A stretch of DNA of 64,000 bases, taken from JAAFIW01 sp031414805 (GTDB lineage: Bacteria; Pseudomonadota; Gammaproteobacteria; Burkholderiales; Burkholderiaceae_C). This document shows positions 8,041-16,442 of the stretch, piece by piece. The position numbers and the translations under genes were made by a program. The DNA lies in contig JANOQJ010000027.1 of the NCBI GenBank assembly GCA_031414805.1, forward strand, positions 14,663 to 78,662, read 5' to 3'. How positions within the stretch are numbered: position 1 is the first letter of the stretch; each line of letters starts with the position of its first letter. The notes below the pieces were generated by a model. That model ran no database searches, was not told where the DNA came from, and saw only the letters and a program-made list of their open reading frames with translations.

Positions 8041-8161
8041 CTGGGTTTGAGCACCGCAAGGTGCCCGTCGCTTCGCGACGGGACCCAGACTGCGGGTCGC
8101 CTTTCTTTTGCTTACTTTTCTTTGGCGAAACAAAGAAAAGTAAGTCGCTGTCGGGCGACCC
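8041..8161. repeat. Multi-hairpin intergenic repeat
   Basis: A nested set of perfect inverted repeats: CTGGGT/ACCCAG (8041-8046 and 8083-8088), CCCGTCGC/GCGACGGG (8064-8071 and 8075-8082), a 14-bp stem CTTACTTTTCTTTG/CAAAGAAAAGTAAG (8111-8124 and 8131-8144), and GGGTCGCC/GGCGACCC (8094-8101 and 8154-8161). From memory it resembles a hairpin element seen between genes in several Beta- and Gammaproteobacteria. The surrounding 7851-8322 gap holds no gene that I can support. Confidence 0.7.
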
Positions 8162-8322
8162 CGACATCTACGCGTGCCACTTCCCCAGTCGTGGCCCGGT
8201 CATGGGCGTTTGGCACTTGCACGAATACTCCGCTGAGGGCCAACGGTTGATACTTCATAGGGCCGAATCAATAGTGGCCGTTTTGGCACTGAAATGAGTT
8301 GCGGCGTAGGTTCTTCCCAGGT

Positions 8323-10350
8323 TTACCCACACCCATAAACAAACTCATCCCGTCCCAACAAATACCAAACCCCCGCCAGATTGATCGCATACACCCGAAA
8401 GTACGGGTCCTGCCTTTGCGGGGTGTAGATGCTGTCGTGGGGTTGGCCGGTGCCTTCCCAGACCACCAGGTCGGCGATGCCGTCGGCGTCCAGATCAATG
8501 CTCAGTTGTTCGGCTGCGGTGAAACCGGTTTCGGGTTCTGAGAGGGGAGTGACCGGGGTGGATTTGACGGTGGCGTTGGCGCTCAGGCTGGCTGCGGGGT
8601 TGCGCAGGAACAGGCGCAGCAGGGTGGGGTTGGCGCTGCGGATGTCTTGGGGGGTGTAGTTCACGTTGGGGTTGAGCAGGTCGACGCCGGCGTCGCCGTA
8701 GCGAAAGCCTAGCTGGCAGCCGCCAAAGGCGTCTTTGTCGTCGAGTACCACGCTGTTCAGGCCGCTCACACCGGCGACCACCTGGCCGTCGCGGGCAATC
8801 GACAGGCGCACCACGGGCGAGGCTAGCTGCACCACGGCGCGGCCGATGTCCCAGCTGCCGGCTATCTGGCTGACGCCGTTGCGGCTGTTGGAGACCCAAC
8901 GGGGGCCGGGCTGGGTTTCCAGGGTGTAGGCCAAACCCCATTTGGCGCTGAGCTCGGGCACGGTGGCCGACGGGGGAGCGATGTCGGCCCAGTTTTTGAA
9001 GAACGAGGGGGCGGCGGGGGGGGGCTCAATTTTGTCGAGCACCGAGGCCAGGCCTGCCACCCGCGCGCTGAGCGGGGAGGGTGCTGGTGTCGTCGGTGTG
9101 ACAGCTTCTGCGCTTTTGGCGGGTGGGCGGCGTGTTGGCGCTGTACCGTTCAGCCCCGCCAGTTTGGCCTCAAACGCGGTCTGGCCGGGTTGCAGGTATT
9201 GCCAGGGCTGGTCGCGGCGGGCTTGCAGTTTGCTGGTTTTGCGGGCTTGTGCAATGTCGGGCTCGGCAGCGGCAAAAGCTTTTTGCAGGTCGCGCCAGGC
9301 GAGCAGCGGTGCAGGCGGTGTGGTGCCGACCACGCCTTGTGCCAAGCGGGCCTTCATGGCCTCGAATTCGCGTACCTTGGGGCGCTGCAGGATGGGTTCG
9401 GGTTTGGCGACAAACTCGACGGGACGGGCATCTTGCTCGGCGGCTTTTTGCTCGGACGACAGGCGGGTTTGCTCCAGGTATTTGCCATAGACAAACAAAC
9501 GCATGGGCGTGGGGTCTTGCCAGAAGGCGCGCTCCAGTGGAGCACCCGCGCCGGGTTTGATGGCGATAGGTTCTGGGGCGGCCGTCGCTGGCGATTTCTC
9601 AGGTTCACGTGGATTTGCATCCCGCGTTTCCAGTCGCGCGTCCAGACGAGTTTCTAAATACTGGCAAGCGACAAAGCCGCGCAGTGCGCCCACACCCGCC
9701 ACCACCTCGCAAAACACGCCGTCTGGCTGCGTGGCCAGCACTTGCACCGAGGTGTTTTGAGACAGGCGGGCAATCACGGCTGCGCTGGTGGAGGGTTGCG
9801 TGCGCAAATTGACACCCGACGCATTGAGCCAGCGACGCTCGGTGGTGGTGGCTGTGGGGCTTGTTCCCTTGGCGGGCTGGGGTTGCGGCTGCTCAAGAGC
9901 AGCCACTGCTGGGCGAGGAGCCGCCACTGTCGGCGGCGGGGCGACAGCGGGTGGCGCATTTGCGCCCGGGCTGGCGTCAGGTACCGCAGGCGTGCGTGCC
10001 TGGACGCTTGCCGGGGCATCGCCGGGCGACCTGCTGGCCAGATACTCGCAGGCCACAAAGCCGCGTTGCGCCGTGACTTGGGTTTGCACCGCGCAAAAAG
10101 CCGGGCTGCCCGCAGCGGGCGCAGGCGCGGGCTCGAGCAGGGTGACGGGGGTTCCACCGCGTAAACGCATGACCACGGGCGCGCTGGTGCTGGCTTGGGC
10201 ACGCAGGTTGACGGCAGAGCCCGTGATCCAGCGGGTGGCGTCCGGCGTGGACTGGGCCCAGGCTGTAGCGGCGATCCCGACGAGGGCGGCGCCAGCGACT
10301 AAAAAAACACGAATGCGGACAAGGGTGCGAGCGCTGGTGCTAAGTGGCAT
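8323..10350 (-). CDS. Exported protein with two bacterial SH3 domains and C-terminal calcium-loop-like segment
   Basis: A 675-residue protein with a signal peptide (basic start, hydrophobic core, cleavage near ATAWAQS). Two bacterial SH3 domains lie at about 39-104 (SAVNLRAQASTSAPVV onward) and 171-232 (SGVNLRTQPSTSAAVI onward), joined by a Pro/Ala-rich linker. A charged middle region follows, then a globular C-terminal part (about 470-675) ending in LSIDLDADGIADLVVW (DxDxDGxxD, an FG-GAP/VCBS-like calcium loop). SH3b domains often bind peptidoglycan, so a cell-wall or periplasmic role is plausible. I do not recognise the whole architecture. Convergent with the repeat-rich gap; 57 bp downstream of a DUF805 gene on the same strand. 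Confidence 0.7.
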   Translation of the reverse strand: MPLSTSARTLVRIRVFLVAGAALVGIAATAWAQSTPDATRWITGSAVNLRAQASTSAPVVMRLRGGTPVTLLEPAPAPAAGSPAFCAVQTQVTAQRGFVACEYLASRSPGDAPASVQARTPAVPDASPGANAPPAVAPPPTVAAPRPAVAALEQPQPQPAKGTSPTATTTERRWLNASGVNLRTQPSTSAAVIARLSQNTSVQVLATQPDGVFCEVVAGVGALRGFVACQYLETRLDARLETRDANPREPEKSPATAAPEPIAIKPGAGAPLERAFWQDPTPMRLFVYGKYLEQTRLSSEQKAAEQDARPVEFVAKPEPILQRPKVREFEAMKARLAQGVVGTTPPAPLLAWRDLQKAFAAAEPDIAQARKTSKLQARRDQPWQYLQPGQTAFEAKLAGLNGTAPTRRPPAKSAEAVTPTTPAPSPLSARVAGLASVLDKIEPPPAAPSFFKNWADIAPPSATVPELSAKWGLAYTLETQPGPRWVSNSRNGVSQIAGSWDIGRAVVQLASPVVRLSIARDGQVVAGVSGLNSVVLDDKDAFGGCQLGFRYGDAGVDLLNPNVNYTPQDIRSANPTLLRLFLRNPAASLSANATVKSTPVTPLSEPETGFTAAEQLSIDLDADGIADLVVWEGTGQPHDSIYTPQRQDPYFRVYAINLAGVWYLLGRDEFVYGCG

Positions 10351-10407
10351 GTCAAGAGTAGGGGAAAGCAGTCAAGCAGCGGCGATATTAAGCCGCTGCG
10401 GCCCACT

Positions 10408-10770
10408 TCACTGCTGGCCGGGCACCAAACTGGTTCCGCCAGATGACGGGGGCGCGCCGTGGTTGTTGCTGCCCGCGTCGCTGGGCTGCACGTGCCAGTA
10501 AATCATGATGGCCCAGCCGATCAGGGGAATGAGCCAGATCAGTTGCAGCCAGCCGCTTTTGTTGATGTCGTGCAAGCGCCGGGCACCCACGGCCAGGGCG
10601 GGCAGCAGCAGGCCCAGCGCAAGCAGGCTGGCAATGTCGCCCAGGAAGCTCAGCACGATGCTGACCAGAAACTGGAACAGAAAAAACCACCAATATTCAG
10701 AGCGGGCTGCGCGGCCCGAAAAACCCACGTACTGGCTGAAGCACGATTTGACGGATTGCATAAAGTCCAT
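10408..10770 (-). CDS. DUF805 small membrane protein
   Basis: A 120-residue protein with the DUF805 signature: FSGRAARSEYWWFFLF, a hydrophobic pair of helices, then GARRLHDINKSGWL and a third helix (WLIPLIGWAIMIYW). It is an inner-membrane protein of unknown function, related to E. coli YhaH/YhaI. A good ribosome binding site (GAGGAG) precedes the ATG. The hydrophilic tail is Ser/Gly/Pro-rich. It may be co-transcribed with the SH3-domain gene that follows. The gap from 10771 to 10918 shows nothing recognisable. Confidence 0.88.
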   Translation of the reverse strand: MDFMQSVKSCFSQYVGFSGRAARSEYWWFFLFQFLVSIVLSFLGDIASLLALGLLLPALAVGARRLHDINKSGWLQLIWLIPLIGWAIMIYWHVQPSDAGSNNHGAPPSSGGTSLVPGQQ

Positions 10771-10918
10771 GGCGAAACTCCTCGTATTGACGATTATTTA
10801 ACTGTGATGCCCTGGGCTGGATGCGTCGGGCGCGGCCAGTGTAGTCAATAACCCTAGCAAAAACAGGAAAAAGAACGTGCGCCAAACGCCAACCGGGTTG
10901 CGACCGGTTTTGCAAGCG

Positions 10919-12592
10919 TCAGGAAGCGGTTCTCAAGCGCTGTAACAGGCCAGCCGTTGACGCATCGAGATCCGCCACGTTACCCAGGTTGGCCGGGGAT
11001 TCCAGGTGTGTCTGCAGGTTTTTCGCCAGCACCTTCCCCAGCTCCACGCCCCACTGGTCAAAACTGTTGATGCCCCAGATGGCACCGCTGACAAACACGC
11101 GGTGCTCTTGCAGGGCGATCAGGGCACCCAGGCTTTGCGGCGACAACTCGTCTAACAGCAGCATCGTGCTGGGGCGGTTGCCCGGGAAGTGTTTGTGGCC
11201 ACTGGCATCGCTTTTGCCCAGCATCAGGGCCTGGGCTTGGGCCAGGGCGTTGGCACACAGTTGCGTGTGTTGATGCTCTGCATTTGATAGCTGCTTGAGC
11301 AGATTCTGATTGGGCTGAGCGGCTAAAACGATCTCAACTGGCACGACATCGGTGCCCTGGTGCAGCATTTGAAAGTAAGCATGCTGGCCATTGGTGCCCG
11401 GCTCGCCCCAGAGCACCGGCGCGGTGGCGTAGGGCAGGGCGCGGCCCTGCACATCCACCCGCTTGCCATTGCTTTCCATTTCCAGCTGTTGCAGGTAAGC
11501 GGGCAGGCGTGACAGCAGGCTGTGGTACGGGGCGATGCTGCGGCTGGTGAAGCCGTGGAAGTTGCGGTACCAGATGTCGATGAGCGCGAGACGCACAGGC
11601 AGGTTGTGGGCCAGCGGGGCGTTTTGGAAGTGCTGGTCCATTTCGTGGGCACCGGCCAGCAGGGCTTTGAAATGGTCTGGCCCGATGGCGATGGCAATGG
11701 GCAAACCGATGGCCGACCACAGCGAATAGCGGCCACCCACCCAGTCCCAAAAGCCAAAGCAGGTGGTGATGCCGAACGCTTGGGCGGCGGCCACGTTGGT
11801 GGTGAGGGCGGCGAAGTGTTGCTCGATGTGGGTGCCGCCGTTCGCAATGAACCAGGCGCGTGCCGATTGCGCGTTGGCCATGGTTTCGGCGGTGGTGAAG
11901 GTTTTGGAGGCGATGAGAAACAGCGTGTTGGCAGCTTGCAGCGGACGCAGCGTACGAGCCAGTTCGTGCGGGTCGACGTTGGAGACGAAGTGAAAGCGCT
12001 GTCCGCCGTCGATGTAAGCATCCAGCGCGCGTACCGCCATTTGCGGGCCCAGGTCAGAGCCGCCAATGCCAATGGTCACCACGTCGGTGATGACAGGGTT
12101 GCTGCGCACGCTCTGGGCGTAGGCCAGCATGCCGTCCAGCGTGTGGTGGACTTGTTCCAGTGCTGCCGTTAAACCTTGATTTACTCCTATTTTGATAGCT
12201 GCTTGAGCAGTATCTACTAGGGCGGGAGACTGATTTGACGTATTTTTTGGCTGCCTGAGCAGCCAGTGCATCACGGCGCGCTGCTCGGTGCTGTTGATCG
12301 GTTCGCCCGCAAACATGGCGTCGCGCAAGCTTTCCACGCCGCATTGAACGGCCAGGTCCAGTAGCAAAGCCTCGGTGGGCGCGTCGATCAGGTTCTTGGA
12401 CAGGTCGGCAAACACATGCGGGGCTTGCTGGCTGAAGTGCTCGGCGCGGGCAGGGTCTTGGGCAAATGCGCTGCGCAGGTCGAACGTGCGGCCTGTGGTT
12501 TCGAACTGTGTGGTCAGCGCGGCCCACGCTGGCGTGGCGTCGCAGCGGGGGCGCGTGGCCCAAGGCATAGCGGGTGTCGGGGCGGTGCTCAT
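10919..12592 (-). CDS. pgi: Glucose-6-phosphate isomerase
   Basis: A 557-residue cytosolic enzyme interconverting glucose 6-phosphate and fructose 6-phosphate. Family signatures are GIGGSDLGPQMAVRAL, WVGGRYSLWSAIGLPIA, QLEMESNGKRVD (active-site Glu region) and HAYFQMLHQGTDVVPVE. The ATG overlaps the stop codon of tal by 4 bp (ATGA), so the two are translationally coupled. Two copies of the dispersed repeat (R4, R5) are contained in frame, at about 11279-11320 and 12181-12237. They encode surface-like extra segments and may explain why it is slightly longer than the E. coli enzyme. With tal, zwf and the HexR-type regulator it forms a central carbon metabolism cluster. Confidence 0.96.
   Translation of the reverse strand: MSTAPTPAMPWATRPRCDATPAWAALTTQFETTGRTFDLRSAFAQDPARAEHFSQQAPHVFADLSKNLIDAPTEALLLDLAVQCGVESLRDAMFAGEPINSTEQRAVMHWLLRQPKNTSNQSPALVDTAQAAIKIGVNQGLTAALEQVHHTLDGMLAYAQSVRSNPVITDVVTIGIGGSDLGPQMAVRALDAYIDGGQRFHFVSNVDPHELARTLRPLQAANTLFLIASKTFTTAETMANAQSARAWFIANGGTHIEQHFAALTTNVAAAQAFGITTCFGFWDWVGGRYSLWSAIGLPIAIAIGPDHFKALLAGAHEMDQHFQNAPLAHNLPVRLALIDIWYRNFHGFTSRSIAPYHSLLSRLPAYLQQLEMESNGKRVDVQGRALPYATAPVLWGEPGTNGQHAYFQMLHQGTDVVPVEIVLAAQPNQNLLKQLSNAEHQHTQLCANALAQAQALMLGKSDASGHKHFPGNRPSTMLLLDELSPQSLGALIALQEHRVFVSGAIWGINSFDQWGVELGKVLAKNLQTHLESPANLGNVADLDASTAGLLQRLRTAS
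11279..11320 (+). repeat. Dispersed repeat copy R4, antisense inside pgi
   Basis: Forward core TTGATAGCTGCTTGAGCAG with a divergent 3' half. It is read on the opposite strand by pgi as NLLKQLSNAEH, a different frame from the other antisense coding copies. Confidence 0.75.
12181..12237 (+). repeat. Dispersed repeat copy R5, antisense inside pgi
   Basis: Near-consensus copy (TTGATAGCTGCTTGAGCAG then TATCTACTAGGGCGGGAG). pgi reads it on the minus strand as PALVDTAQAAIKIG, in the loop before the conserved dimerisation/sugar isomerase region. The coding frame is uninterrupted. Confidence 0.85.
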
Positions 12593-13536
12593 GCGGCGCG
12601 CATCAAGGCTTCGAGCTTCACGGCGTCGGCCACGAAGGCGCGTATGCCTTCAGCCAGTTTCTCCGTGGCCATGGCGTCTTCGTTCAACGCAAAGCGAAAA
12701 CCCGCTTCGTCGTAGTTCACGACCGGCAAGTCCAGCGCTTTCGCAGCGTGCGCATCCAGCGCGCGGGGCAGCGCGTCTTCTGTTGCGGCCAGTTGGGCGA
12801 GCAACTCGGGGCTGATGGTCAGCAGGTCACAGCCCGCCAGCGCCTGAATCTGCCCGATGTTGCGAAAGCTGGCACCCATCACCTCGGTGGCAATGCCAAA
12901 CCGCTTGTAGTGGTTGTAGATCTGACGAACCGACAGCACGCCCGGGTCACTGGCACCGGCCTTTTCCCCTTCGTTCCAGGTTTGACCGGCAGACTTTTTG
13001 TACCAGTCGTAAATGCGGCCCACAAAGGGTGAAATGAGTTGCACCTTGGCCTGTCCACACGCCACCGCCTGGCAAAACGAGAACAGCAAAGTCAGGTTGG
13101 TGTGAATGCCGCGCCGCTCCAATTTTTCAGCGGCTTGAATGCCTTCCCAGGTGGCCGCCACCTTGATGAGCACGCGGTCGATGTGCACGCCCTCCGCCTG
13201 GTACAGCTCCACGATGCGCTCGCCCCGCGAGTACGTGGCTTCCATGTCAAAGCTCAGGCGCGCATCGACCTCGGTGGACACACGGCCCGGCACCGTTTGC
13301 AAGATTTCGCAGCCAAAGCGCACCAGCAAACGGTCCACCTGCTCGTCCATGGTGCGGTCTTTGAAGCGGGCCACGGTTTGCGCCAGCAGGGGCGCGTAGT
13401 CGGGCTTTTGCACGGCTTTGAGGATGAGCGAGGGGTTGGTGGTGGCGTCTTGTGGCAGATAAGCCGCCAGCTGGTGAAAGTCGCCGGTGTCGGCTACCAC
13501 GGTGGTGTATTGCTTGAGGGCTTCGAGTTGGTTCAT
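12589..13536 (-). CDS. tal: Transaldolase
   Basis: A 315-residue cytosolic enzyme of the non-oxidative pentose phosphate pathway, transferring dihydroxyacetone units from sedoheptulose 7-phosphate. It is of the TalB class by length and motifs: DATTNPSLILKA near the N-terminus, the Schiff-base Lys in VLIKVAATWEGIQAAE, the TLLFSFCQA strand and GASFRNIGQI. The order on the minus strand is tal then pgi with a 4-bp overlap. It diverges from zwf across a 247-bp region holding a large inverted repeat and a candidate regulator site. Confidence 0.96.
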   Translation of the reverse strand: MNQLEALKQYTTVVADTGDFHQLAAYLPQDATTNPSLILKAVQKPDYAPLLAQTVARFKDRTMDEQVDRLLVRFGCEILQTVPGRVSTEVDARLSFDMEATYSRGERIVELYQAEGVHIDRVLIKVAATWEGIQAAEKLERRGIHTNLTLLFSFCQAVACGQAKVQLISPFVGRIYDWYKKSAGQTWNEGEKAGASDPGVLSVRQIYNHYKRFGIATEVMGASFRNIGQIQALAGCDLLTISPELLAQLAATEDALPRALDAHAAKALDLPVVNYDEAGFRFALNEDAMATEKLAEGIRAFVADAVKLEALMRAA

Positions 13537-13580
13537 GGTGTTGAGTGGCGGTGACGGTTGGGGATTTTTGAAAGCAATTT

Positions 13581-13707
13581 TTGAACGCAGAGGACGCGAA
13601 GATTACGCAGAGGACGCAAAAGAATTCAATTGAAAAATCAAGACTTTAATTTTGCTTTTCTGACCCTTCTGCGTCCTCTGCGAAACCTTTGCGTCCTCTG
13701 CGTTCAA
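13581..13707. repeat. Large inverted repeat with GCAGAGGACGC units, copy 1
   Basis: The left arm (from TTGAACGCAGAGGACGC at 13581) and right arm (ending GCGTCCTCTGCGTTCAA at 13707) are inverted copies of about 40 bp. Each arm contains the 11-mer twice, separated by an AT-rich loop. A second copy is at 20229-20342. It sits in the tal/zwf divergent region. Confidence 0.85.
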
Positions 13708-13742
13708 GAAATTTTTTCCGGCGCATTGAAATTGTCGCTGAA

Positions 13743-13776
13743 ACAAAGTTACATTGAAAGTACTTTGTCATGTAAC
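13743..13776 (+). promoter_or_regulatory. Candidate HexR-type operator upstream of zwf
   Basis: Two interleaved inverted repeats: ACAAAGT (13743-13749) with ACTTTGT (13762-13768), and GTTACAT (13748-13754) with ATGTAAC (13770-13776). It lies 8 bp before zwf and between the divergent tal and zwf genes. RpiR/HexR proteins bind palindromes containing TGTA/TACA halves, and a HexR-type gene follows zwf, so it is the likely ligand protein. The assignment is inference. Confidence 0.5.
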
Positions 13777-13783
13777 CCAAAGG

Positions 13784-15244
13784 ATGGCTGTGAGTTTTGA
13801 TCTTGTTTTGTTTGGCGGCACTGGCGATCTGGTGTGGCGCAAGTTGATGCCCGCGTTGTTTCAAGCCTACCGCCACGGCACCTTGCCCGCCGGTGGTCGC
13901 ATCATCGGTGTGGCGCGTGACGACCTGGATGATGCGGCGTTTCGCACCTTGATCGAGGGTCGGCTCGCGCAGGTGGAACTGGCCAAGCGCCCGACGGCAG
14001 ACGAGTTTGCGGGCTTTGCGCAGTTGCTGCATTACCTGCGGGTAGACCTGTCCAAGCCGGCTGACTATGCGGCGCTGGCCAGCGTGCTGAACGCCCGGAC
14101 GGTCGACGCACGTGTGCTCTACCTGGCCACTGCGCCGGGCCTGTTCACCACGGCCTGCGAGCAACTGGTGGCTTGCGGGCTGAACCAGGCGAATACGCGC
14201 ATCGTGCTGGAAAAACCGCTGGGGCATGACCTGGCCAGCAACCGCGCCATCAACGAGGCGGTACGCAAAGGTTTTGCTGAAAAACAGATTTTCCGCATCG
14301 ACCATTACCTGGGTAAACCGTCGGTACAAAACCTGTTTGCCATGCGTTTCGGCAACGCCTTGTTCGAGCCGTTGTGGCGGCGCGAAACCATTGCCAACAT
14401 TCAAATCACCATTGCCGAAGACCTCGGTGTAGAAAAGCGCGGCAGCTTTTACGACCAGACCGGCGCGCTGCGCGACATGGTGCAAAACCACGCCCTGCAA
14501 CTGCTGTGCGCGGTGGCCATGGAGCCGCCCATCAACGCACATGCAGACGCCATTCGCGATGAAAAACTCAAGGTACTGCGGTCATTGACGCCCTGGACCG
14601 CGCAAACGCTGGCGCAGCATGTGGTGCGCGGGCAATACGCCGCGTCCAGTAACGGGAGCGACATGCTGGCGTACCGCGACGAGCCCGGTGTGGATGCCCA
14701 CAGCACCACCGAAACCTTTGTGGCCCTGCGCACCGAAATTGCCAACTGGCGCTGGGCTGGCGTGCCGTTTTACATCCGCACCGGCAAGCGCCTGGCGGGG
14801 CGCGACGCCCATATTGCAGTGAACTTCCGGCCCACGCCGCACGCGATTTTCAAATCGCCGCTGGGATCGGCGAACCGGCTGGTGATCCATTTGCAACCCA
14901 AAGACGGGCTGGCGCTGCACCTGTTTGCGCAGGGGCAGGACAAGCGAGGCGTTGGGCAATCGCTAGCACCGGTGCAACTCGACCTGGACTTTGACAAGCG
15001 TTTTGGCAGTGAAAGAGTGGGTGCCTACGAGCGCTTGCTGCTGGACGTGATTGATGGCCGCCTGAACCTGTTTGTGCGCAGCGACGAACAAGAGGAGGCT
15101 TGGCGCTGGGTGGAGCCGGTCATGCGTCACTGGAAAGACAATGGCGACGAAGGCCTCAAACCCTACGCCGCTGGCACCTGGGGGCCGAGTGCTGCCAGCG
15201 CGATGATTGCGCGGGACGGGCACAGCTGGTCGGAGGAGCTGTGA
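13784..15244 (+). CDS. zwf: Glucose-6-phosphate 1-dehydrogenase
   Basis: A 486-residue enzyme oxidising glucose 6-phosphate to 6-phosphogluconolactone with NADP, the entry to the pentose phosphate and Entner-Doudoroff pathways. It shows the N-terminal nucleotide-binding GGTGDLVWRKLMPA, the substrate/catalytic motif RIDHYLGKPSVQNL (His/Lys), and PPINAHADAIRDEKLKVL. Two starts are possible: ATG at 13784 and GTG at 13790. The AAAGGA ribosome binding site (13779-13784) is better spaced for the GTG. The stop overlaps the GTG proposed for the downstream regulator. The pathway partners edd/eda are not in the window. Confidence 0.95.
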   Translation: MAVSFDLVLFGGTGDLVWRKLMPALFQAYRHGTLPAGGRIIGVARDDLDDAAFRTLIEGRLAQVELAKRPTADEFAGFAQLLHYLRVDLSKPADYAALASVLNARTVDARVLYLATAPGLFTTACEQLVACGLNQANTRIVLEKPLGHDLASNRAINEAVRKGFAEKQIFRIDHYLGKPSVQNLFAMRFGNALFEPLWRRETIANIQITIAEDLGVEKRGSFYDQTGALRDMVQNHALQLLCAVAMEPPINAHADAIRDEKLKVLRSLTPWTAQTLAQHVVRGQYAASSNGSDMLAYRDEPGVDAHSTTETFVALRTEIANWRWAGVPFYIRTGKRLAGRDAHIAVNFRPTPHAIFKSPLGSANRLVIHLQPKDGLALHLFAQGQDKRGVGQSLAPVQLDLDFDKRFGSERVGAYERLLLDVIDGRLNLFVRSDEQEEAWRWVEPVMRHWKDNGDEGLKPYAAGTWGPSAASAMIARDGHSWSEEL

Positions 15245-16152
15245 AATCGGGTGCCGATTTCACTGAAAACACCATGCTCGACCGAATTGCCGCCTCCATC
15301 CATTCCCTGGCCCCCGCCGAGCAACGCGTGGGCCGCCTGGTATTGGCTGACCCGCGCTGGTTTGCCAACCAGCCCATCAGCGCTTTGTCAGATCGCGCCC
15401 ATGTGAGCAAACCCACCGTGGTGCGCTTTTGCCGCAGCGTGGGCTATGACGGACTGACTGATTTCAAGCTGAAGCTGGCCGGCAGCGTGAGTGAGGGGGT
15501 GCCCTTCATTCACCGCAGTGTGGACGCAGATGACAAGACCAGCGACGTGCTCGTCAAGGTGATTGACAACACCGTGGCCGCGTTTTTGAAATACCGCAAC
15601 GATGCCAGCGCCAGCGCACTGGACAAAGCCGCCAACGCGCTGGCGGTCACCCACAGCACGGGCGGGCGCATCGAGTTTTATGGCGTGGGCAACTCGGGCA
15701 TCGTGGCGCAGGATGCGCAGCACAAGTTTTTCCGTCTGGGCCTGAACACCATTGCCTACAGCGACGGCCACATGCAGGTCATGAGCGCCACCTTGCTCAA
15801 ACCCGGCGACTGCGTGGTGGTGATCTCCAACTCCGGCCGCACGCGCGACCTGATGGACGCAGCTGACATTGCGCGCAAAAACGGCGCGACCACCATCGTC
15901 ATCACGGCTACTGGTTCGCCACTGGCCAAGTTGTCTAGCCAAACCTACGCTATGTCCAATGACAACCCCTGCATTCACCTGGCCGCCGACCACCCCGAGG
16001 GCTACGACCGCTATAGCCCCATGGTCTCGCGCCTGCTGCACCTGCTCATCATCGATGTGCTGGCCACCACCGTGGCTCTGCGCATCGGCGCGCCGCTGCA
16101 GGCGGGTTTGAAGGAAATGAAGAACAACCTGCGGGCCAAGCGGTATGCGTGA
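15241..16152 (+). CDS. hexR: RpiR/HexR-family transcriptional regulator (HTH + SIS)
   Basis: The protein has an N-terminal RpiR helix-turn-helix (DRAHVSKPTVVRFCRSVGYDG) and a C-terminal SIS sugar-phosphate-binding domain (GVGNSGIVAQDAQHKF and VISNSGRTRDLMDAA). HexR proteins repress zwf/edd-type genes and are released by KDPG. The proposed start is GTG at 15241, which overlaps the zwf stop and has GGAGGAG just upstream, giving 303 residues. Homologues often begin at the ATG at 15274 (292 residues), which has no ribosome binding site here. Co-transcription with zwf and the palindrome before zwf support local autoregulation. The hexR name is by context. Confidence 0.85.
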   Translation: MKSGADFTENTMLDRIAASIHSLAPAEQRVGRLVLADPRWFANQPISALSDRAHVSKPTVVRFCRSVGYDGLTDFKLKLAGSVSEGVPFIHRSVDADDKTSDVLVKVIDNTVAAFLKYRNDASASALDKAANALAVTHSTGGRIEFYGVGNSGIVAQDAQHKFFRLGLNTIAYSDGHMQVMSATLLKPGDCVVVISNSGRTRDLMDAADIARKNGATTIVITATGSPLAKLSSQTYAMSNDNPCIHLAADHPEGYDRYSPMVSRLLHLLIIDVLATTVALRIGAPLQAGLKEMKNNLRAKRYA

Positions 16153-16193
16153 AGTTAAAGCCATTTCGGCCTGATTGGGTATCTGCCTCAGAT

Positions 16194-16286
16194 GCCCTCA
16201 CCCCAACCCTCTCCCACAAGTGGGAGAGGGAGCCAAGACAGGATTTACTCCCTCTCCCGCTTGCGGGAGAGAGTTGGGGTGAGGGC
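16194..16286. repeat. Inverted repeat of the GCCCTCACCCCAAC family
   Basis: GCCCTCACCCCAAC (16194-16207) and GTTGGGGTGAGGGC (16273-16286) are perfect inverted arms. Within them CCCTCTCCC/GGGAGAGGG-type hairpins appear twice. Elements like this are widespread between proteobacterial genes (from memory). It lies between convergent genes. Confidence 0.8.
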
Positions 16287-16334
16287 ACTCGCGGTCAAAT
16301 TTCGCCGCTTGTCCCAGGTGTCAGATCGGATTTT

Positions 16335-16388
16335 GGCCTCCAGCCCTTATGAATACTGCTCAAACAGCTATACATTCAATAGCAAAAA
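16335..16388 (-). repeat. Dispersed repeat copy R6
   Basis: Reverse copy: GGCCTCCAGCCCTTATGAAT, then ACTGCTCAAACAGCTAT and TTCAATAGC. It is non-coding, follows the hexR gene, and abuts a bidirectional terminator. Confidence 0.85.
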
Positions 16389-16420
16389 GGGCGAGACGCT
16401 GATCAAACGTCTCGCCCTTT
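16386..16420 (-). terminator. Terminator between convergent hexR and lipoprotein genes
   Basis: Perfect 13-bp stem AAAGGGCGAGACG/CGTCTCGCCCTTT with a 9-nt loop. On the minus strand it is followed by a T-run, so it mainly serves the gene ending at 16443, but it could act both ways. Confidence 0.85.
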
Positions 16421-16442
16421 CCTGGCATATCACCGGTTCAGT

